The notes below the pieces were generated by a model. The model made no database searches. It saw only the letters and a program-made list of their open reading frames with translations, and was not told the DNA's origin. The position numbers and the translations under genes were made by a program. Positions 1 through 5,367 of a DNA stretch of 7,625 nt are shown one piece after another. Positions within the stretch are counted from its first letter, which is position 1. Every line of letters begins with the position of its first letter. The stretch covers positions 1-7,625 of the forward strand of contig JAIRXO010000183.1 of the NCBI GenBank assembly GCA_031268255.1, in the 5' to 3' direction. This stretch comes from Spirochaetaceae bacterium. Its GTDB lineage: Bacteria; Spirochaetota; Spirochaetia; Treponematales; Breznakiellaceae.

Positions 1-537
1 TATTTTTATTATATGCATTATTAACGCCGAAAAGGCCTCGCTTGCAATATAAGATGCAACACTTAAATTTAATGAATTAAATAATAACGCGCTTAATGGA
101 CCGGCGCTTCCGGCAATGCCCGATATTATTCCAGTCAATGCTCCTCCAATAAACATTCCTTTACTATTTATTTTTAATTCCGATTTTATTATTCTTTTAA
201 TACACACAATCATTATTAATACTATACCTACAATTACTTTAATTATATTTCCATTTAACCATGAAAATAAAATACTGCCAATTATAACAAAAGGCAGTGA
301 AGATATTAAAAAATTTATTATGTGTTTCCATGCCAGCTCTTTTCTCCCAAACCAAGCCCGTGAAGCATTTCCAAATATTTGGGCTATTGTTAATAATGGA
401 ACAGCCATTTTTATTCCAATAAAATATGCCAATAAAGGCAATAATAAAATTGCACCGCCAAACCCAACAATTGCTGATATTATTGATGCAATAAATCCAG
501 AAAAAAACATAACAAATAAGGACATTCCACCTGACAT
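1..537 (-). CDS. TauE/SafE-family membrane permease, C-terminus cut off by window edge
   Basis: The reverse strand reads open from ATG at 537 to position 1, giving 179 residues with no stop; the 3' end lies outside the window. The protein is strongly hydrophobic with several likely membrane helices (about residues 6-40, 45-56, 72-93 and 98-113, then a second set from about 127). It shows the family's internal duplication: a glycine-rich first-helix motif at 14-36 (GFIASIISAIVGFGG followed by LLLPLL) is echoed at 131-152 (GALTGIISGIAGSAG followed by LSALLF). TauE/SafE proteins are inner-membrane carriers linked to export or uptake of sulfite, sulfoacetate and other small organosulfur anions; the substrate here cannot be read. 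The start overlaps the upstream gene's stop (TGATG), and AGAAGG at 547-552 lies 9 nt before the ATG; GTG at 540 is an alternative start. Base composition is about 31% GC with TTA/ATA-rich codons, unlike every other gene here, which suggests acquisition from a low-GC donor. Confidence 0.85.
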   Translation of the reverse strand, partial: MSGGMSLFVMFFSGFIASIISAIVGFGGAILLLPLLAYFIGIKMAVPLLTIAQIFGNASRAWFGRKELAWKHIINFLISSLPFVIIGSILFSWLNGNIIKVIVGIVLIMIVCIKRIIKSELKINSKGMFIGGALTGIISGIAGSAGPLSALLFNSLNLSVASYIASEAFSALIMHIIKI

Positions 538-1718
538 CACATAACGCCTTCTGAGGGTTTCACCAGGAGGGCTCCGCTTTTTTTGTCCCGTTCCGGGGGG
601 TTCGGGGGAAGGGCTGTAATGAGGCTGCCTGAGGGGCAGGCTTCCATGCTTCGGGAAGAACCGTTTACCAGGACCATGCCCTGGCCCGAACAGCCGTAGC
701 GGCCCCGGCGGCCGCCTTCCAGGGTAAAGGCGTCGGAAATGACGCGGACAGGGTATGAATGCCCGGTGTCTGTCCCGCCTGTCCGGCTGCTCTCATCGCG
801 GGATACGGCGCCGGAGACGGCAGGGGAAACGGCGCGGGATATGGCGCCGGAGTAAAGAAAGCTCAAGACCGCCCTGTCTTTGGGGAGTCCGGCCTCCAGG
901 GAAAGATCGCGCAGGGGCGCGGGGGCGTCTCCGGTATCAAAGGCAAAGTGGCACCACTTTTCTTTGCGGGCGCTTCGTCCGGCGGCGTTGCCGGGGAAGG
1001 GGCAGGGTCCGCTGTGAACGCAGGGCGAGAGCGGAAGGCGGAAGCGGCGTATCAGAGCCGAGCGGAAGGCGCTGATGAGGGCCCCTGACTGGGGTATTCC
1101 CGGCTCCGCGATAAAGATGGCGCCATTGTCCGCGGCAAGGGCCGAGAGCAGGGCGGCCTGTTTTTCCGCGAATTCCCCAAAGGAACGCCGTTCATGCTGG
1201 AAAACTTCATTATATACTCCAATGGCGCTTACCAGGGCGGCCTTTTTTCCGGGGACTCTTTCCCCAATGGAGGACCGCAGTTTCTTTATGGACCAGGGGG
1301 AGTCTCCGGCAAGGGCCCTGAAAAGGGTCAGCCCCGCTTCCAGGGCTCTGCCGTTACGGTCAAGGCAGCGGAATTCCAGAACGCGGGAGCGGAATTCCCC
1401 TCGGTACAGCCACAGGGCAAGGGGAAAGGTCAAGGGCCCCGAGCCAAGGTCAAGAAGCGAATCCCCGTCTTTAAGGGAAAGCGGAAGCTCTGGAAGAATA
1501 CGGGACAAGCGGTATATATTCCAGGGTAAAAAATATCTGAGATAGGCGCCCAGCAGGGCGGCCCTTCCCATATAGCCGTCCTCCCTTTCTTCCCGTTCGT
1601 AGGTAAGGAGCCGCGAAAGCCGCGCTACATCCTGGGGAAGGTTTCTCCTGAAACGTTTTTCAAGCGGAAAATTCTGTTCAATAAGAACCATGAGTTTTTC
1701 AAGTTCTCCTCCGCTCAT
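537..1718 (-). CDS. Rsm22/METTL17-like small-subunit ribosomal protein/methyltransferase family
   Basis: A 393-residue protein with a class I SAM-methyltransferase core: LLDLGSGPLTFP at 88-99 is motif I, acidic residues lie near 117-120 (RCLD), and FIAEPGIP at 202-209 is the conserved EPG strand of this family. Downstream, Cys233-x5-Cys239 in PCVHSGPCPFPG, then Cys256 in KWCHF, and a possible fourth, Cys343 in RYGCSGQG, match the cysteine-rich segment that binds a 4Fe-4S cluster in the mitochondrial relative METTL17. Rsm22 proteins associate with the small ribosomal subunit during assembly; whether bacterial members methylate rRNA is not established. Compared with what I recall of the family, the region between the third and fourth cysteines appears enlarged, including a low-complexity A-V-S repeat at 288-307. 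The ATG at 1718 overlaps the upstream regulator's stop (ATGA), with GGAGGAG 10 nt upstream. The 3' end overlaps the next gene by 1 nt. Family assignment is good; catalytic activity is unknown. Confidence 0.85.
   Translation of the reverse strand: MSGGELEKLMVLIEQNFPLEKRFRRNLPQDVARLSRLLTYEREEREDGYMGRAALLGAYLRYFLPWNIYRLSRILPELPLSLKDGDSLLDLGSGPLTFPLALWLYRGEFRSRVLEFRCLDRNGRALEAGLTLFRALAGDSPWSIKKLRSSIGERVPGKKAALVSAIGVYNEVFQHERRSFGEFAEKQAALLSALAADNGAIFIAEPGIPQSGALISAFRSALIRRFRLPLSPCVHSGPCPFPGNAAGRSARKEKWCHFAFDTGDAPAPLRDLSLEAGLPKDRAVLSFLYSGAISRAVSPAVSGAVSRDESSRTGGTDTGHSYPVRVISDAFTLEGGRRGRYGCSGQGMVLVNGSSRSMEACPSGSLITALPPNPPERDKKSGALLVKPSEGVM
547..552 (-). promoter_or_regulatory. Shine-Dalgarno site for the permease gene
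   Basis: AGAAGG on the minus strand lies inside the last codons of the Rsm22-like gene, 9 nt before the ATG at 537 or 6 nt before the in-frame GTG at 540. It means the low-GC permease depends on a ribosome-binding site in its high-GC neighbour, consistent with coupled translation. Confidence 0.5.
798..857 (-). repeat. Imperfect 12-bp tandem repeat inside the Rsm22-like gene
   Basis: Five consecutive 12-bp units on the plus strand: gcgggatacggc, gccggagacggc, aggggaaacggc, gcgggatatggc and gccggagtaaag. Units 1-2 (798-816) and 4-5 (834-852) agree at 18 of 19 positions, 36 bp apart, so a larger duplication is also visible. The unit length keeps the frame and encodes an A-V-S-rich stretch (residues 288-307), consistent with slippage expansion of a surface loop. 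Confidence 0.7.
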
Positions 1719-2038
1719 AAATCGCCGTCTCCTCCCCGGCCTGTAAAAAAGAGGTCCATAAGGGCAAAGCGTATTTCCTCAAGCTCGGCCCGCAGTTCTG
1801 AATCAAGGCCGGACATTTCCCTGATAAGCTGTTCCCGCGCGCCTTCGATGGTAAAGCGGCGCTCGTAAAGAAGATGTTTAAGGCGGAGGAGCAGGCGGAG
1901 ATCCCTGCCCGAATACTTCTTGCGGCCCGAAATATCTTTTCTGGGCTGAATGAGGCTGACTTCTTTTTCCCAATACCGGATGACATGGGACCTGACCCCC
2001 AGGAGCCGCTCCGCATCGCCGATACTATAGGATGCCAC
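1715..2038 (-). CDS. Short MerR-family transcriptional regulator (DNA-binding domain only)
   Basis: A 107-residue protein with a MerR-type winged helix-turn-helix. IGDAERLLGVRSHVIRYWE at 6-24 is the helix-turn-helix with the characteristic RYWE, SGRKKYS at 37-43 is the wing, and RDLRLLLRLKHLLYE (45-59) followed by FTIEGAREQL (62-71) forms the second helical pair. The remaining tail to 107 is a short acidic helix ending in a glycine-rich stretch, too small for a ligand-binding domain, so no inducer can be predicted. It lacks the cysteines of metal-sensing MerR proteins. The closest type I recognise is the small 'RYWE / FTIxGAR' group of single-domain regulators (MlrA-like helix-turn-helix), whose targets are mostly unknown. 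The start is GTG at 2038, 2 nt after the der stop, with AAGGAG 5 nt upstream; the stop overlaps the next gene. Placement inside the operon allows autoregulation, but no operator was identified. Confidence 0.88.
   Translation of the reverse strand: MASYSIGDAERLLGVRSHVIRYWEKEVSLIQPRKDISGRKKYSGRDLRLLLRLKHLLYERRFTIEGAREQLIREMSGLDSELRAELEEIRFALMDLFFTGRGGDGDL
1729..1735 (-). promoter_or_regulatory. Shine-Dalgarno site for the Rsm22-like gene
   Basis: GGAGGAG on the minus strand lies 10 nt before the ATG at 1718. It supports that start, which shares four bases with the stop of the MerR-type gene, and it lies in that gene's glycine-rich tail codons. Confidence 0.6.
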
Positions 2039-2040
2039 GG

Positions 2041-3399
2041 CTACTCCTTCTTCCTGTCCTTCCGCGACGGTCTCATTTCAACAATAACAGGAATAAGGGA
2101 ATACCCCAGGTCTTTTTGAATACGTTTCCGCAGATATGTTTTATACGCATCGCTTACCGCCTGGGGCCGGGATACAAAGAAAACAAAGCGAACCGGGTTT
2201 TCCGAAACCTGGGTGGCATACTTAATCTTAAAGCGGGTCTGGCTGCCTATGGGCGGCGGATAGGCTGAAAGCCACGATTCGAGCGCATGGTTAAGGGGGC
2301 CTGTATCGGTGTGCCTGGCAAGCTGGCCGTACATCTTCACCGCCGTCCGTAAAAGCTCGTCAATCCCCGTGCCGTCTCTCGCGCTGACCGGGACGATGGG
2401 AGCGTATTCCATCTGACCAAAGAGAAAACGTATGCGGTCAGAAACAGCGGTAAAGGTGTTTTTTATTTCGGCCATCGTGTCCCATTTATTCAATACCAAA
2501 ATCACGCCCCTGCCCCGTTCACAGGCAAGGCCGGCTATTTTTTTATCCTGGTCGCTGAGGCCCTCAAGGGCGTCTATCATGAGAAACACCAGGTCGGCCT
2601 CGTCAAGGCTTTTTACCGCCCGGTTCACCGAGTAGTATTCAATGTTTTCGTGTACCTTACTCTTCCGCCGTATTCCCGCCGTATCCAAAACCTGGAAAAC
2701 ATTTTTTTTATAGCTGAAACTTCCCTCAACCACATCGCGGGTAGTACCGGGAATTTCGCTGACTATGGAGGCCGACGAGGCGGTCAGCCGGTTGGAGAGG
2801 GTTGACTTGCCGGTATTGGGTTTTCCCAGAAGGGCGATGCGTATGGGACGCACTGTCCCGTCAACAGTCTCAAGGCGGGAAAAATCAAGACGGGAGACAA
2901 TGGCCTCTTCGAGGGCCGTGATATTGTCGCCGTGTTCCGCCGAGATCATAAAAATTTTCTCAAAGCCAAAGGAAAGCAGATTCCACGCGGCGGCTTCCTG
3001 CCTCCCCCCTTCGGTTTTATTGACCACGACGATGAGGCGTTTTACGGAAGGCCGTAAAAATTCAATAAATTCCTCGTCCTCGGGAGTCAGGTCGCCGGGC
3101 TCAAGGAGCAGCACAATGAGATCGGCCTCCTTGATGGTCCTGATGGTCTGTTCCACCACAAGCCCGTCAAGGCCTTCCTTTTCGAGTTTGAATCCTCCGG
3201 TATCCACAAGGCGCAGCGGTTTTCCGGCGATATGGGCGAGGGCCGCCACCGGGTCTCTGGTTACGCCGGGCGTGGGATCGGTGATGACCCTGCGCCTGTG
3301 GAGCAGCCGGTTAAAAAGGGTTGATTTGCCCACATTGGGTCTGCCGGCAAGAACAACAGTCGGCAGATTCCGGTATTCATTCATTGGGTGTTCATTCAT
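2041..3399 (-). CDS. der: Ribosome assembly GTPase Der (EngA)
   Basis: Der is an essential GTPase with two tandem G domains that acts in 50S subunit maturation in the cytoplasm. From ATG at 3399 the protein has 452 residues, normal for the family. First G domain: GRPNVGKS at 19-26 (P-loop), TPGVTRD at 43-49, DTGG at 66-69, NKTE at 127-130, SAE at 153-155. Second G domain: GKPNTGKS at 192-199, PGTTRD at 217-222, DTAG at 239-242, NKWD at 304-307, SA at 339-340. The rest (about 350-440) is the KH-like RNA-binding domain, with a basic tail RPSRKDRKKE. In the first domain G4 is NKTE instead of the textbook NKxD, a conservative change. The frame is open upstream to 3465, but that would overlap ptsI widely. 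ATG at 3399 overlaps the ptsI stop by 8 nt and has GGAG (3410-3413) 10 nt upstream. ATGAATGAA is repeated in frame at 3384, a possible second start without a clear ribosome-binding site. Confidence 0.97.
   Translation of the reverse strand: MNEHPMNEYRNLPTVVLAGRPNVGKSTLFNRLLHRRRVITDPTPGVTRDPVAALAHIAGKPLRLVDTGGFKLEKEGLDGLVVEQTIRTIKEADLIVLLLEPGDLTPEDEEFIEFLRPSVKRLIVVVNKTEGGRQEAAAWNLLSFGFEKIFMISAEHGDNITALEEAIVSRLDFSRLETVDGTVRPIRIALLGKPNTGKSTLSNRLTASSASIVSEIPGTTRDVVEGSFSYKKNVFQVLDTAGIRRKSKVHENIEYYSVNRAVKSLDEADLVFLMIDALEGLSDQDKKIAGLACERGRGVILVLNKWDTMAEIKNTFTAVSDRIRFLFGQMEYAPIVPVSARDGTGIDELLRTAVKMYGQLARHTDTGPLNHALESWLSAYPPPIGSQTRFKIKYATQVSENPVRFVFFVSRPQAVSDAYKTYLRKRIQKDLGYSLIPVIVEMRPSRKDRKKE
2044..2049 (-). 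promoter_or_regulatory. Shine-Dalgarno site deciding the GTG start of the MerR-type gene
   Basis: AAGGAG on the minus strand lies 5 nt before GTG at 2038 and overlaps the last codons of der. It is the strongest ribosome-binding site in the block and is the reason the GTG start is preferred over any internal ATG. Confidence 0.7.
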
Positions 3400-5131
3400 C
3401 AGAAAAAAACTCCGCCATCCATTCTTCGACAAGAAGGGTGATGCGCTGCCAGGAAGAACAGGCAAGGGCCTCAGCGGCCAGGGCCCTGCAATCCTCCATT
3501 GACGAGTCCCGTATAATTTTTTTGACCAGGGGAAGGGCCGAGGCGTTCATGCTGAATTCGTCGAGGCCCAGGCCGAGGAGCAGGGGCGCCGCGCAGGGGT
3601 CGCCTGCCAGCTCCCCGCAGAGGGCGGCCTTGATACCCTGGTTGTGGGCGGCGTCAATGGCTGTTTTAATAAGGCGGAGCACGCCGGGATGAAATGGCTG
3701 GGCAAGATAACTTATCTTTTCGTTGCCCCGGTCAACGGCCAGGCTGTACTGAACAAGGTCGTTGGTTCCAAGCGAAAAGAAATCCGCCTTCTTCGCGAGT
3801 ATGTCGGCTATCACCGCCGCGGAGGGTATCTCGATCATGATTCCCACAGGCATAGCTTCGTTATAGGGTTGTCCCTTTTTCCGGCATTCCTCTTTGGCTT
3901 CTTCCAAAACCGTAAGCACATCGATAAATTCCTCCATGCCGGAAATCATGGGAAACATGATTCTGAGGTTTCCCTCAACGCTGGCGCGGAGCAGGGCACG
4001 GAGCTGGGCCTTGAAAAGTTCCGGCAGTGAGAGGCAGAAGCGCACTGCCCGCCAGCCCAGAAGGGGATTCTTTTCGTCAATATCCTGAATATTGGGAAGC
4101 AGCTTGTCGCCTCCCAGGTCCAGGGTTCTGATGGTGACGGGCCGGGAACCCATAGCCTTGAGTACCTTGCGGTAGGCCTGGTACTGAACTTCTTCCTCGG
4201 CGGGATGGCCGGGGCTGAGAAAAAGAAATTCGGAACGGTAGAGCCCTATGCCCTCGGCGCCGTAACGCAGTACCTGTTCAAGCTCTTCGGGAAATTCAAT
4301 ATTGGCCTTGAGCGTTACCCTGTGGCCGTCGGTTGTTTCGGCAGGATAATCTTTATATTGAAGCAGCTCCTTGGCGCTGCGCCGGTAGCGGGAAGAAACG
4401 CTCTTGTAGTGTTTTAGGGCCGCGGCGTCAGGGTCTATCACGACCTGTCCCGCCGTACCGTCAACAATAACCTGGCCGCCGTTATCAATAAGCCGCGTGG
4501 CCCTGGAAAGTCCCAGCACGGCGGGGATTTCAAATGCCCTGGCCAGTATGGCCGTATGGGAGGTGCGGCTCCCCATATCCATGACTATGCCCTTGACCTT
4601 TTCCTTGTTCATGACAAGGGCGTCCATGGGCAGAAGGTCATGGACAACCAGAATCACCTCTTCGGTAAGATCGGCAAGGGAAAATTTCCTGATGGAAAGC
4701 AGTTTATAGATAATGCGCCTTGCCACATCGGCTATATCCGTAGCCCTTTCCCTGATGTAAGAATCAGGAGAGGACAGCAGTTTTTGGGTAAATTCATGGG
4801 CAATATCCCGTATCACCCATTCAACATTCTCAAGGCGTTCCTCAAGCGATCCCTTAATCCGGCTGTGGAATTCCTCATCCTCAAGCATGAGCAGATGGGC
4901 CTCGAGCAGTTCCGCCTGTTCCCTGCCCATTTCGCGGGAAGAAGAAGCAAGAAGCGCCTCGACTTCCGCGCGGGCCTCGCCAACGGCGGAAAGAAAACGC
5001 TCCCATTCCTTTCCGGCCTGTTCTTTTTGAATCCCATACCGTGGAATTTCCGGGGCCTCATCCTCCAGGTAAAGAAAAGCCTTGCCTATGGCACTGCCTG
5101 ATGAAGCCGAAATACCGGATAAACATTCCAT
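3392..5131 (-). CDS. ptsI: PTS enzyme I (phosphoenolpyruvate-protein phosphotransferase)
   Basis: Enzyme I takes phosphate from PEP onto a histidine and passes it to HPr, the first step of the PTS, in the cytoplasm. From ATG at 5131 the protein has 579 residues, normal length. LSGISASSGSAIGKAFL (4-20) is the usual N-terminus; the HPr-binding helical domain follows; GSRTSHTAILAR at 187-198 contains the phosphorylated His192. The C-terminal PEP-binding barrel has GIGLYRSEFLF (294-304), IRTLDLGGDK (334-343), NPLLGWRA (355-362), SLGTNDLVQY with DRGN (453-470) and the catalytic Cys505 in LCGELAGDP. All key residues are present, so it should be active. No HPr or EII gene is nearby, so its partners must lie elsewhere and a regulatory role is possible. 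The frame stays open upstream to GTG at 5341; ATG at 5236 would add 35 residues unlike enzyme I. ATG at 5131 lacks a clear ribosome-binding site, so the start is the least certain point. Confidence 0.96.
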   Translation of the reverse strand: MECLSGISASSGSAIGKAFLYLEDEAPEIPRYGIQKEQAGKEWERFLSAVGEARAEVEALLASSSREMGREQAELLEAHLLMLEDEEFHSRIKGSLEERLENVEWVIRDIAHEFTQKLLSSPDSYIRERATDIADVARRIIYKLLSIRKFSLADLTEEVILVVHDLLPMDALVMNKEKVKGIVMDMGSRTSHTAILARAFEIPAVLGLSRATRLIDNGGQVIVDGTAGQVVIDPDAAALKHYKSVSSRYRRSAKELLQYKDYPAETTDGHRVTLKANIEFPEELEQVLRYGAEGIGLYRSEFLFLSPGHPAEEEVQYQAYRKVLKAMGSRPVTIRTLDLGGDKLLPNIQDIDEKNPLLGWRAVRFCLSLPELFKAQLRALLRASVEGNLRIMFPMISGMEEFIDVLTVLEEAKEECRKKGQPYNEAMPVGIMIEIPSAAVIADILAKKADFFSLGTNDLVQYSLAVDRGNEKISYLAQPFHPGVLRLIKTAIDAAHNQGIKAALCGELAGDPCAAPLLLGLGLDEFSMNASALPLVKKIIRDSSMEDCRALAAEALACSSWQRITLLVEEWMAEFFSDE

Positions 5132-5367
5132 TTTACGAAGATACCCTATTGAAGCACCGCTGTCAAATGTTACAATAGCGTCAGCATGGGAAATCAGGAC
5201 TCCCGGAAAGCCCCGGATTGCCTCAAGTGCCTTCATTTTTATGTTACCTGGGATGCCGCCTTTCCCAGGGGCTGCGCGGTTTTCGGCGTTAAAAGCCGGA
5301 ATTTGCCTTCCGTTGAGGTATACAAGGCCACGGGCCGGCACTGCCCCTCCTTCGCGGCGAGGCGGCC
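5132..5367. other. Divergent intergenic region between ptsI and the radical SAM gene
   Basis: This 236-bp region separates two divergently transcribed genes and should contain both promoters. Besides the ptsI promoter candidate it holds an inverted repeat, CCTGGG at 5247-5252 and CCCAGG at 5264-5269, with an 11-nt loop, which could be an operator or a weak hairpin. A lone TATACA at 5319-5324 could serve as a -10 for the plus-strand gene, but no -35 at the right distance was seen. On the minus strand the ptsI frame has no stop across the region (back to 5341), so part of it could be coding if ptsI starts early. No RNA gene was recognised. Confidence 0.5.
5138..5166 (-). promoter_or_regulatory. 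Candidate sigma70-type promoter for ptsI and the downstream operon
   Basis: On the minus strand, TTGACA (5161-5166, perfect -35) is followed after exactly 17 nt by TATCTT (5138-5143, four of six matches to TATAAT). The predicted transcription start is about 7 nt downstream, at or next to the A of the ptsI ATG at 5131, which would make the message leaderless. This agrees with the missing Shine-Dalgarno site. If ptsI instead begins at 5236, this site is inside coding sequence and is a chance match. Confidence 0.4.

Noticed and set aside
116..544. Plus-strand open frame of 142 codons in the low-GC region
   Set aside because: It is antisense to a clearly recognisable TauE/SafE-type membrane protein on the minus strand; its proline- and isoleucine-rich product is the mirror of that gene's hydrophobic codons.
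755..1545. Several overlapping plus-strand frames of 106-156 codons
   Set aside because: They are antisense to the Rsm22-like gene, Arg/Gly-rich low-complexity products typical of GC-rich shadows, with no domain motifs.
535..1718. Both the Rsm22-like protein and the permease begin with MSGG, suggesting a duplicated start
   Set aside because: The codons differ (AGCGGAGGA versus TCAGGTGGA) and similarity stops after four residues, so it is coincidence.
1699..2016. Alternative minus-strand frame over the MerR-type gene
   Set aside because: The other frame encodes a clear MerR helix-turn-helix with a strong ribosome-binding site; this one has no recognisable motif.
2765..3502. Plus-strand open frame of 245 codons
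   Set aside because: Antisense to der and the end of ptsI, both well-conserved proteins; its Ser/Arg-rich product is what antisense frames of GTPase genes usually give.
5282..5301. cggc/gccg hairpin around 5284-5298 as a terminator
   Set aside because: The stem is only about four to five base pairs and lacks a following T-run, and it lies between divergent promoters where no terminator is expected.
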